NCBI GenBank assembly: GCA_019787685.1
Contig: JAHNUO010000001.1
Location: forward strand, 1,736,001 to 1,800,000
Origin: Chiua virens
Taxonomy: Eukaryota > Basidiomycota > Agaricomycetes > Boletales > Boletaceae
DNA length: 64,000 nt
Direction of reading: 5' to 3'
The position numbers and the translations under genes are program-made. Under the pieces are notes generated by a model that was not told where the DNA came from, ran no database searches, and saw nothing but the letters and a program-made list of their open reading frames with translations. This document shows positions 1-10,244 of the stretch, in pieces (the first letter of the stretch is position 1; each line of letters begins with the position of its first letter).

Positions 1-175
1 ATGCGATTGCCATCTCGAGGCCAATGCCTCTGTTACCGCCAGAGATGAACCCAACACGGTCTGTGAGCGCAAACTCGTCAAAGATCTTTGGGCGTGGGGT
101 GAACGAGGGATCATCTTTCGCCTTGAGTGCTGCTTCGATACCTAACGGGGCGAGAGGCGATACAGATTGGACCAT
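1..175 (-). CDS. Short-chain dehydrogenase/reductase, 5' end only
   Basis: Read on the minus strand from the ATG at 175, the frame stays open to the window edge (58 codons). It ends in a dinucleotide-binding motif, SGGNRGIGLEMA, which fits the TGxxxGIG fingerprint of classical SDR enzymes (established knowledge). The preceding ~45 residues (ending FDEFALTDRVGFI) resemble the N-terminal extension and first beta strand of fungal polyol or arabinitol dehydrogenase-like SDRs. The catalytic Tyr/Lys region lies outside the window, so substrate and cofactor cannot be assigned. The start is the first ATG in frame. It could also be a fragment of a degraded gene, because the next 3.4 kb has no intact gene. 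Confidence 0.7.
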   Translation of the reverse strand, partial: MVQSVSPLAPLGIEAALKAKDDPSFTPRPKIFDEFALTDRVGFISGGNRGIGLEMAIA

Positions 176-3100
176 TTTACTATCCACGTCGCGAAAAATA
201 CGTCTCAGCTTGAACTAGGCATCAGCGTCACTTACTTGGATGCCATTACGAATGATCAGAGGAACAGGGTCACAACGATGAGTTATCGTTGGTGGTCAAT
301 TTTATCGAGTCGCGATATAGCCATCTCGTACGAGAACTCGTCCTGTGGGAATCCATTGTCCAGCTGACCAGCCCGATTGGTACATGAACGAATCAAGTTT
401 AATATTGAAATACGTCCAGAACAAGACATGGGCCTCATCACCTTCCCCATCATCAGAAGCCTTCCGTACGTACCATATCCGCATCATGGTTCGAGCGTAT
501 CGTTTGTGAGCGGGTGCATCTCGGCCTGGTTCGTTTGACTCGCTGTGCTGCGCGAGACAGTGTCATGCAGACCCTGATCTTGCCCATATTCGAGTTGGTC
601 AAGATTGTCTGACAGCCAGCGACAGGCACATCCGCCATAATATGGCCAAGCAGGTTCAACGATTAGCTACTACTTATAATGGCTGTCGTGCCGATCCCCG
701 GCGGTCGATATCAGATCTTCGTCATCAGTGGGAGATGATCATCGAACTGCATCAGGTATGTACCGGTATTTGCCGCTTTGTGTGCATGTCAATGAGCAAC
801 CACCTTCAGGCTCAAGGGGTCGTCAGGATCCTGAGTCCCGTCAGCTGTCGCTGAGAATTCTGTCAGCGATGTTATTGGTTGAATCTAACGACACAGTTAT
901 CCACGTGCCTAGTACCTAGCAAGTGCAAGTGCCCTCTCGAGTCCGAACAGGTCCACACATCGTGAAAAATACGCTCGACAGCCGACATCCGTGACTGGTG
1001 CCACTGACGGGCATGTCATTGTGAATAAGGTGATCTGTGAAAATACAACTCACGTTTAGGCCAGAGATCATCACAACGAGCCGCTGCGTGCGTAAAAACG
1101 GAAGAGTGATCGACGGCTCAATCGAAAATTGCAATCGCGCGGTATTTCTCCTGGCCCCTCCCAGAGTCCATTCGATACGAACCAGTCACCTACCAATCAC
1201 GCAATCTCAATCATAGCCGGGGTCACATATTGAATTTGGTCGCCAACCTCTGCGTCTCTCGGGCGCAGCCAGTAGAGTCACGTAACTCGTCAGGGGCAGG
1301 CATGCCGAATCGCTGCCTGAGATAAGCCATTCTGATTCGTTATTAAACAGGTCCTGAGGCTCTTTTGAGCCACGAGCTCGATCCTTATTGCCACATCGAT
1401 TGACAGCATGCCGTTAAAGCGACTCTCATTGTCGCCGCACAGCTGTGGAAGCGGTCAGCTCTAGGCACAACCCCTGAACCTGACCTTATGCGAGTTGATT
1501 AGGGATTCTGCTGGTGGACAGGACAGGATGATCAACCCAGCCATTGGAGATTTACCACAGAACGTCAGCCATTTGTGGTCAGAGAGTGCGGACTGACACT
1601 GGACTGGAATCAATGACAATAGTGGTATGATTTACCTCCTTTCTGGACATGAGCGATAAGTTCGAATCGGTCAGTTCGGAAGCTTTTACTCAGGGCACAT
1701 TTGCGTCTTGTCACTCAGAGTTCTGTTGACAGTCCGCGTAACTTTCCTGTCACGTCAAGGTGCATCCGACTAGTTTAATTGGGGGCAAATTCCATATAGT
1801 TAGAGCATCGACCGTCACTGTGACCGAGTTCGAGTTCTTGGAACTGAGTCGACACCGCTGCCCAAACGTTCACATATGGCCGATCAAACGACCCTGTGGT
1901 GCCTCCTGGCACAATGATGGAGGTCATTCGTCCACATTCTGCGGAGAACGTACTGTCATAGCCTTGTCTGTACGGAAGCGACCGGAGTGATTCTTCAAGC
2001 TGCAACAGGACAATCAAACCCTGACTCGCAAGTTGCACGGTGGGTCGCAATATTGCAGTTCATTCGCTACGCGCTATCCCTGGCCTCGGAATGCATCCAT
2101 GTTTGGCTCGGACGTGATCGGACGCTTCGCGGCAGATCGCAGCTGAACCTGTTCAGTTCCCCAGGGCACTGGGGTTGATGTGATTCTCGAGAAAGTGCCA
2201 CCTCATGGCCAGCATGTGCCATCTATCATCGATGCATCTCTTACCCGATAGACCATCCTATCCTGTGCGTCAGTGTCCTGGCCACCTGTCTCAGTTTGAA
2301 ACGCGACTGCGCAAGTGGCAGCAACGGCGAGCACAGTCGCTATTTTAAGGTCAATATCACTGCCAGCCATTGATGATCGATGAGGGTCCTATCTTGGCGC
2401 AGCGAAGCACTTCAATATCCCCACTCACGGTATGTATGCAGCCTGGGCTGAGTTCAGCTTCTAGCGTCGCGTCGACAAATACTAGAACACCCATAGAACG
2501 GCCCGATCCAATCTTTGCTCTTTTACGGCTGGCTCGGAACGAGTTCCGAACGCAACGTGCGCACGTGAGTGTCCTATCACTCGGAATGAAACTCGTCCAG
2601 AGATCTTCCGTCGTATACGCACAGGGTCTAATTCCAACTTGCATGGCCACTTCCGCACTTTATTGGTTTGGAGAAGGCGTGGATTGTGCGAGTCCCTGAA
2701 ACTTGCCATCCTTTTACACCCGGGTGTTGCCAAGGGCGGTCCGGGAAGTGCTCTGATTACGCGGTTCGAGCCCTCTGCAGTCGTTACATGCGACGCTTGC
2801 GTGAGGGATAAACGGCTTCCGACGCCCTTCGCGGGAGTGGATCCGAACGTTTGCGAATTGCACTCCATATCCAGTCTGAGGATTCAACTTTCAGGTCCTA
2901 GCCTGACGGCGCGACAAGTTCAATGAGCCACAAATATGCCTTTTTGTCCTCGGAGTTGAACAGGACGCCCGTGACGTTGACAAAGACATCGTATTGGTCC
3001 CTTGCGACGATGTGTGTATAAGTAAGTACGTTACAGGCGGCCGATTGTTGGAGGGAGTGGAGTCCGGATTACCCTACCGGGCCTCCAAGCGACCCTGACT

Positions 3101-3607
3101 ACATACACGGTCACGCAAATTGACCTATAAGCGAGGCACGCGACATCGAGCTTACCAAGAGGATACCTTCGCGGGACCTTCCTGCTCGCGCTCTGTAATA
3201 TGCCTATTTTCCGAGTCCATTTCGGGGTTCCGCGGGTCGCAACTACTCCCAAAGGTAAGTAATATACGGCCTTGATGTTGTTGTGACCGAATTCTCAGAT
3301 GGGCAGGAACGTAGCAACGTTTTTGCGTGATAAGTTGCTACAGAGTGCCTTTTGGACTTGACCGAGACTCACGCGTGTTACACATGGGGAAAAACGATGA
3401 GGTGTGATAGATCCTCAGATGTATGGTAACAGCAGTCTGAGGCCAGGCCATCAAGGGAGTCGCCTCGTTGTGGTATGCTAGCTGATATTGAGTGCCCTCT
3501 GGATATTACAATTAGTTCATCTACCCGCCGAGTCTCCATCAATGAAGCAGAAGTGTGCGAATATGTACCGCGCCACACATGGCCACCATACCTCACATGC
3601 CGCGCTT
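176..3607. other. Gene-poor stretch, no intact gene recognised
   Basis: Six-frame reading shows only short open frames with frequent stops and no domain I can name. One minus-strand stretch at about 2908-3007 stays open and looks protein-like (contains DVFVNVTGVLF), reminiscent of the middle of an SDR enzyme, but has no recognisable neighbours. A small perfect inverted repeat lies at 3311-3318/3334-3341. It may be a decayed gene or repeat region. I see no terminal repeats or transposase. Confidence 0.5.
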
Positions 3608-4815
3608 CTAACCGCCATTGGCGTTACCTTGCCAAAGGCCGTAAGCCTTTCCGGGAGTTGTTTGCCACAGCCGGATCGTACCTGGTCATGACAGATGTTC
3701 AGTTTTATCGAGGGATGAGCGACATTGGCACTTACCGTCCTCTGAAAGGGTAGATGAATTACAGGAGTTGACGTGATTTTGATCAGATGGCGGAATCGCA
3801 TGTCATGCAACAATAACACATACCGCTACCACTTGTATACACTTCGCCATCCGGGCTAAACTCGACACAATGCACAGGACCATGGTGACCTTTCAAAACT
3901 TCCTTTTCTTCCCCGTTCATGCCGTGTACTCGAACCCATTCATCAGCGAGATTTCCCGTGACAAAACGATCATGCAGGATCGGATGGATGGAAGCGGATG
4001 ATGGTGAGTAAGGAAGGTGCAAACTGTGAGTCGGCGCTGGGCTTGGCAGGGCAGGTATGAATGCCACGGTTTCTCCTGAAGTAACTACAAGTCTTTTGGT
4101 CTGCACGGAGAGTTCCATGGACGTGATCGGATTAGGGAAGGTGAGGAAAGTTGCGGGCTTGCGGGTTCGTAGGTCCCACCACCTAGGGACCGATGAATAC
4201 AACGTGGCTCAAAGCTGCAGGGAAGACACGCACTTTATGATCCCATCTTCGCCAGCGGATACACCGGTCTGTTCGTCGACCCAGACGACACTCTTTACAG
4301 TTTTCTCATGTGGAGTTGTTCCAGGGTCACCAAGTAGATCCGCTTCTGCATCCGGGCGGGCTAGATCGAATATACGGACCTTTTTTTCTTGTCCACCGGT
4401 TAATATGTGAGAGTAAGTTCTTGAAATGGCGACTGTTCGAACGATGTGGTTGTGGGGGAAAGAGTGGAGAGCATCTCCGGTGTAGGTATCCCATATCTTG
4501 CTATCGATGGGTGGATTCGAGAATGAGTTGTGGTGATGAAGATTTTTAATATGGGACTCACGCCGTAAAATCGGCGCTGCCTGTTACCGCTCTCGCACCG
4601 TCTGGGGAGAGTTTTGTACACCAGACGGCACCCTTGTGACCGATGAAGGTGCCGATCCAGTCGCCGGTCCATTCTCTGAGCATGGGATTGCCATCCTTAC
4701 AGCTGGAGACGAGCAAGTAGGTATTGTCTTCGAAGAGAGGGGAGAAGGAAAGATGGGTGACGGGACGGGTGTGGCCAGGAGCGACGAGAGGGACGGATTT
4801 TGGATGAGTTATCAT
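3608..4815 (-). CDS. WD40-repeat protein, STRAP/Unrip-like
   Basis: Spliced protein of 319 aa matching the serine-threonine kinase receptor-associated protein family, a seven-blade WD40 propeller linked in animals to the SMN complex and TGF-beta signalling (family knowledge; the fungal role is unclear). Visible landmarks: GHTRPVTHLSFS near residue 14, GDWIGTFIGHKGAVW, TGGQEKKVRIFDL, WWDLRTRK, GHHGPVHCVEFSPDGE and a last blade SGSEDGTIRLWQTTPGKAYG. Exons (minus): 4562-4815, 4234-4500, 3824-4182, 3736-3741, 3608-3681; these sum to 960 nt including the stop. The fourth exon is only 6 nt and supplies Glu-Asp of the conserved GSEDGT turn. Start is the ATG just before the first WD40 strand. It is slightly shorter than animal STRAP (350 aa). 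It is divergent from the sulfate permease. Confidence 0.85.
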
Positions 4816-5624
4816 TAGTCGTGAAGAAAAAAAATACAAGAGAAGAAAAGACAGCAAAAAATGGTCCGAGCAGTGGCACTCAGCACAGTGTACACTGGCG
4901 TTGAGCAAGCCGGGATTGGCACGTGCGCACCACATTCGACATCATACACTCAGCAGTGCCGGCGACTTGGACTCAATTCTCAATGGATATATTCTTCTTC
5001 TTCAAAGCATGTCTGCACCACACCCATCTAGCCATCATGGGGACACGGACACGGACACGGACACGATCGATACTACCATCACAAGTCTAATTGCACACAT
5101 ATAGACAAATTAGTTGTCCATGTCACTCAGTACTCGACGGATTTGCCCTATCAAGCTCGGTCGAACGGAAGGAGGGGGAGTGATCGTCAAAAGCAAGTCT
5201 GAGACTAGGATGTTTTTAGTACAAATGTAGTTTATTATTGGCGCGTGCCTGAACGCATAACCAATCCGCAGCTAGTTGAAGGTAGATGGCGGTGGCGCAA
5301 GACTGAATTATTTCCCGTAGGAGGGTCTCAGAGCGCGCGCACGGGGATCATGTATGCATATGTCAGTGTGAATTCAAACCCTGGCGAGTGACGACTTGCT
5401 ATAAAAGTTACCCGATTTGGTTCATTATCTTCTCGTCAATCTGAGCGGTAATGGCGTGCTTTCCTCCCATGCTGATAACTCAAGTACGCTGCCCCCGGCC
5501 CTGTCTCCGCTGAGTTCCCTTCTCTTGGTTCGGATCTCCCCGTCTCAACACAGATAAATCCTACTCTTTCTCCCCTTTCAACCACCCACTCTCCCTCCGC
5601 ACTCTCTCCGCTTTAGGACCGGTC
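4816..5624. promoter_or_regulatory. Divergent intergenic region (STRAP / sulfate permease)
   Basis: About 0.8 kb between two start codons facing away from each other, so it should carry both promoters. It holds a short GGACAC tandem repeat (5039-5066) and pyrimidine-rich leader sequence just before the permease ATG (about 5515-5620), usual for fungal core promoters. I recognise no specific binding site. Confidence 0.4.
5039..5066. repeat. Short tandem repeat (GGACAC)4
   Basis: Four perfect head-to-tail copies of a 6-base unit inside the STRAP/permease divergent intergenic region. Likely a simple microsatellite. Confidence 0.8.
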
Positions 5625-8392
5625 ATGACGTCCACTGCTAAGCGCTTTGGAAAGAAGATCATAGGTTATCCAGAGGATAGTGCACCCATCGTATCCTCTT
5701 CCTCCTGGGTCAAGGACCACTTCAAAGATCCCAGGCATGCTGTCAGTGCTTTTCTGTCGATTTCAAAACACACTTCAACATTTGCTAAACGGTTCACAGA
5801 TAACCGATTATCTAAGCAGCTTGTTTCCGATCCTGAGTTGGATTACTCGATATAGTATATCCACACTGGCCCATCTTGTAACTACCACTTACCGTTTACT
5901 ACAGATGTCGGCTGGTTAACAGGTGATCTCATCGCCGGTTTGACCGTCGGTATTGTCCTCGTCCCACAAGGAATGTCTTATGCCCAGGTATTCATCTCTA
6001 CCTTGTGCCTTTCCATTTTGCTCACCCTCGCAATTCCAGCTTGCTACCCTTCCCCCTCAGTATGGCTTGTATTCATCCTTCGTTGGAACTTTGATGTACT
6101 GTGTATGCACTCGGATTTTGGAAGGTCTCATTTTTACTGATAGTATCCCCTCCTAGTTCTTCGCTACATCAAAGGACGTATCCATTGGTCCTGTCGCTGT
6201 CATGTCTCTCACTACTGCTCAAATCATCTCTTCAGTCGATGCCAAATTCCCAAACAGATGGTCGGCACCAGACATAGCAACTGCAGTAGCATTCATTTGT
6301 GGTTTCATTGTCCTCGCAATTGGGCTCTTCAGGATTGGTTGGCTTGTCGAGTTCATTCCTGCACCCGCAGTCAGTGGGTTTATGACAGGCTCAGCCATCA
6401 ACATTGTTGTATCACAGCTTCCTGGCTTGATGGGAATTACTGGCTTCAGGTCAGTCATAGAATTTCACAATTCACTTCTCATCCTTCTTACCTCGCATCG
6501 ACAGTACCAGAGCTCCCGTATACCAGGTCGTCATCAATTTCCTCAAGGGCTTACCAAGCACCAGGCTTGATGCTGCATGGGGTTTATCTGGCCTCGTCGC
6601 ACTCTATGCTATTCGTATGACTACTGAGAGACTTCAACGGCGTTACCCTCGCTACGGTGAGCGATCAGTGCCTGTGTTCCATCTTAATCACTCACACAAC
6701 TTCTGTTAGGTCGATTCTTCTTCTTTCTGATAGTGGCTAGGAATGCGTTTGTCATTTTGGTCTTGACTATCGCTGCCTGGTTATACTGCCGCGACCACAA
6801 AACCAAGTCCGGATATCCCATCAAGGTTCTTCAGACCGTCCCAAGGGGTTTCCAGAACGTTGGTCCTGTTTCGATCGATCCCAATCTCGTGAGCGCTCTT
6901 GCTCCCCAGCTGCCGGTGGCCACAATTATCCTCTTGTTGGAGCACATTGCCATAGCAAAGTGTATGTTTGAACACATATTCAGACGAAAAGTACTAAGAT
7001 ACACTTTTGAAGCATTCGGCAGAGTCAATAATTACAAAATCAACCCCAACCAAGAGTTGATTGCCATAGGTGTTACAAACACTATCGGGAGCGTGTTCCA
7101 TGCTTACCCCGCTACTGGGTCTTTCTCTCGTTCGGCATTGCAATCCAAGTCGGGCGTCCGCACTCCTGCCAGTGGTATCGCAGCTGCCATCGTCGTCATC
7201 GTCGCGTTGTATGGTCTCACGCCAGCATTCTATTGGATCCCCACCGCTGGTCTCTGCGCAGTTATCATACACGCTGTTGCTGATCTCGTGGCACCGCCTG
7301 CTCAAGTATACACCTACTGGCGTGTATCTCCTCTAGAGTTCTTCATCTGGCTTGCGGCTGTCTTAGTCACCGTTTTCTCCACCATCGAAAACGGTATTTA
7401 TACCTCGATTTCTGCGTCTTTGGCCCTGTTACTCCTCCGGATTGCTCATCCTCGCGGTTACTTCCTTGGTAAAGTTACTCTCAACAATCCTCAAAATGAA
7501 GATGAAAGTCGAGATGTTTTTGTCCCTCTTCGCCCCGACGGCGTCACCCACCCTGGAGTCAAGATCGAACCACCGGCACCTGGCATCATCATCTTCCGCT
7601 TTGAGGAGAGTTACCTCTACCCCAACTGTGCAATCGTTAATTCTACAATTGTCGACTACGTGAAGGAACACATGCGCCGCGGCGTCGATGTTGGCGCAAT
7701 CAAACTTCAGGATCGTCCCTGGAATGACCCGGGTCCTGCCAATGCTTCAGCCGAAGCAGCTCGGGAAGCCAACAATGCAAAGCCGCAGCTTCGTGCGGTC
7801 ATCCTTGATTTCTCTGGAGTGTAAGTTCCTTGCTATCTTAAATCGTGCTTTTCACAACGTAAATCTATTAGGTCCCAAATCGACACAACTGCCGTACAAG
7901 CATTGATTGACACCCGTAGCGAAGTCGAGCGGTGGGCCGCTGCACCCGTTGAAGTCAGTAAAAAGTGTCTTTCGATGTCTATGCCATTCACTGAACGTCA
8001 TTTAGTTCCACTTTGCTTCGATTCTTTCTCCGTGGATTCAGCGAGCACTGATCGCGGGTGGCTTTGGCTCTGGCTCGCTGCCAGCTGAACTGCCTCGCGA
8101 AGTTGCAGCGGTTGTTACCTACGGCGACGCGTACAAGGCTGAATGGGATGTACCTTTGGGGTCCACACCGATAGATCTCGAAGCACATGAAACGTCACAG
8201 TCTTCTGTGCCTCGTGTGAGGGGAGAAGGGATATCAGAGAGTGCACCTCTTCTAACCGATGAAATACCGTTCTTCCACTTCGATCTTATTGCCGCCTTGC
8301 GAGCTGCAGAACACAACTCGCCGGGTCAACCGCTTTCCAGACATGACACATTATCGACGAAACAGCCTGAGGTTGACATTTCGATGTCTTAG
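5625..8392 (+). CDS. Sulfate permease, SulP family with STAS domain
   Basis: Plasma-membrane sulfate/anion transporter of the SLC26/SulP family (family knowledge), about 750 aa after splicing. The protein opens with a hydrophilic N-terminus. It then shows the SulP signature GLTVGIVLVPQGMSYAQ, then LATLPPQYGLYSSFVG, SIGPVAVMSL, many membrane helices (for example AVAFICGFIVLAIGLFRIGW), and IAVGVTN-like IGVTNTIGSVFHAYPATGSF. A cytoplasmic STAS domain (AVILDFSGVSQIDTTAVQAL) precedes a variable C-terminal tail. Nine GT-AG introns keep frame; examples lie at about 5737-5800, 5855-5905, 5988-6040 and 6962-7012, the last being read-through-able and so easy to miss. Start chosen as the first ATG after a pyrimidine-rich leader. 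No frame damage seen. Confidence 0.93.
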
Positions 8393-8591
8393 ATTTATTG
8401 GCGCGCTCCTTCTGTACATATGTACTCATCGCAGGTGTATCTGTGGACTTTAATAGCAATGCAACGTAGGATCATTTAGAAAGACAGATATTTGAGTAGT
8501 GTACATAAGGATTTTACGCGTTTTCCACGGAATCAACATTCATTCAATTTGCGGGCTCTATTGAGCTTCCTTGTGTTCTCCTGCGAGCTCA

Positions 8592-9893
8592 ATGTTCCGG
8601 CGGGTTTTTCGGTCAGCGGAACATGTTCAAAGACATCTTTCGTTTCCGTCGCGCCAATTCTCGTTGACTCCAACGCGTTTCGCTGGCCATAACAAAGTAT
8701 TACATGTTTTCGTATCTCACTCCGAATTTCCCCTGACTATCGACATGTCCGTAGTGGTCCAAGATCAAGCACCGCAAAGGCATAGAAGACGCCAAAAAGT
8801 CCAAAATCTACGGCAAGGCCGCCCGTGTAAGTCCGGTCCTCTCTTTTCCGCCTATTCACGCCCATCGGATCCTTTCGACGACGCAGGAAATCACCTCCGC
8901 AGCCAAAGGTGCGCGTGTTGCGTCCCACCGTGACTGTCTCATGGTTGACGGTGGCCCACGTCATTCTCACAGCTGGCGGCTCTACCAACCCAGAGGAGAA
9001 CGGGTTGCTCGCGGACGCTATCCGGCGCGCGCGCGATGCTGGCGTGCCCAAAGAAAACATCGAGAACACACTGGCAAGGGTAAGGATTGCGCGCATCACT
9101 ACGCATATGACCTTGTTCACATCCTCTCTTACTTCGTGGGACAGGCGGAGCGCACCAAAAATCATGGCCAATCAATGTTGTTTGAGGCGCTGTATAATGG
9201 CAGCGTTGGTATACTCGTGTAAGTACGCGTTGGGAGTTCTCATGGAACCAATTGTTCAAGTCCACAGAGAGTGTCGGTCAGACAATGTGAATCGTACAGT
9301 AAAACAGGTCAAGGATCTGTTGTCGTATAGGTGTGTGATCACCTTTTTGAAATGTGACTTTTGGTGCCGTCGTCGAGTGCGCACTTGCTCATCCGTCGTT
9401 CCTCGACCAGGGCACGTTCGGCACCGGTCAAGTTCATGTTCCAGCAACGAGGCTACGTCAAAGTACGGATCGGCGACGACGTGGAGACGCTTCTGGACCG
9501 CGTCATGCACGTATGTTCGATCGACTTTGCGGAATGGCAGGAAGCATCAGAATCTGGTACACAATGTGGGGTAGAGGTGAGCAGATTGTGGACTATTTTC
9601 TCCGCAATTTTTATTTTGTGTTGTTCTGACACGTTTCATTGGTCAAGCTGGTCTGTCCATCTGCAGAGCTCAGCAAGGTCATGAAAGTGATCGCTGATGT
9701 TGCGTCTACGTCGCCGTTATGCGAGGTACTCGTGAGCGAGGTCAATTGGGCAGCACTCGAATCGCAAGAGGCTGAAGACACCGGGGAGATGGACGGTCTG
9801 GATGCTCTAATAGAAGCGCTAGAGGAGAACGACGACGTCGAACGGGTGTACACGACGCTAGAACCGAACCATTTAATTGCTGATGTCTCATAG
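8592..9893 (+). CDS. Mitochondrial translational activator, TACO1/YebC family
   Basis: Homolog of human TACO1 and bacterial YebC, which help mitochondrial translation (COX1 in mammals) and ease ribosome stalling (family knowledge). An Arg-rich N-terminus (MFRRVFRSAEHVQRHLSF) looks like a mitochondrial presequence. It is followed by AGHNKWSKIKHRKGIEDAKK, the diagnostic YebC start, then ADAIRRARDAGVPKENIENT, SMLFEALYNGSVGIL, NVNRTVKQVKDLLSYR and VKFMFQQRGYVKV. The C-terminus ends with an acidic segment ENDDVERVYTTLE typical of the family. Seven or eight introns are needed. A 30-nt GTATGT...CAG segment near 9511-9540 is in frame and I read it as exon (IDFAEW fits the family's GAEDFEEW). Roughly 270 aa. 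Confidence 0.85.
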
Positions 9894-10244
9894 AGTATAT
9901 TGGAAGAGATATGATGATCCAAAATATCGCGGATATATCGGAACGAAGTGGATCCTGGCACCGAACAGGAGGAATGTCCGCAGCCGTGCATCCAGCGCGA
10001 CACCTGTGTTCATTTCATCTCAATACAATATGGAGAGTGCAGTGCCTCGGTCCCTATCTCGCAATGAGATTGTAATTATCAAAGTATCGCTTCTTACATT
10101 CATTCATATAGATTACAACGTGCACTGTGCAGGACAGTTTTCCTTGAAAGAGTAAGGAACGCCTTCCTTTCCTACTGAAGGGACTGCCTAGGGAAGACTA
10201 CACGACGTTTCACAAGGTATGTGACGCTGTAGTAGGTCAAAGCC
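9894..10244. other. Convergent 3' region
   Basis: About 350 bp between the 3' ends of the TACO1-like and NYN genes. AT-rich just after 9893, consistent with 3' UTRs. Nothing else recognised. Confidence 0.4.

Noticed and set aside
660..1830. Three spaced strings of the form GGRYQI, GVTYxI, GGKFHI about 550 bp apart, suggesting a ricin-B-type lectin with repeated domains.
   Set aside because: Stops interrupt every frame, no QxW repeats or glycine-rich loops follow, and the match is too short to separate from chance.
2370..2868. Overlapping open frames of 95-128 codons on both strands as possible genes.
   Set aside because: No domain, no leader sequence, no plausible splice partners, and composition unlike a folded protein.
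3311..3341. 8-bp perfect inverted repeat GTAGCAAC/GTTGCTAC with a 15-nt loop.
   Set aside because: Stems of this length arise often by chance in 64 kb, and no gene end or element boundary coincides with it.
9511..9540. A 30-nt GTATGT...GGCAG segment in the TACO1-like gene as an ultrashort intron.
   Set aside because: It is in frame without a stop and its translation (IDFAEW) fits the family's GAEDFEEW region, so exon is the better reading.
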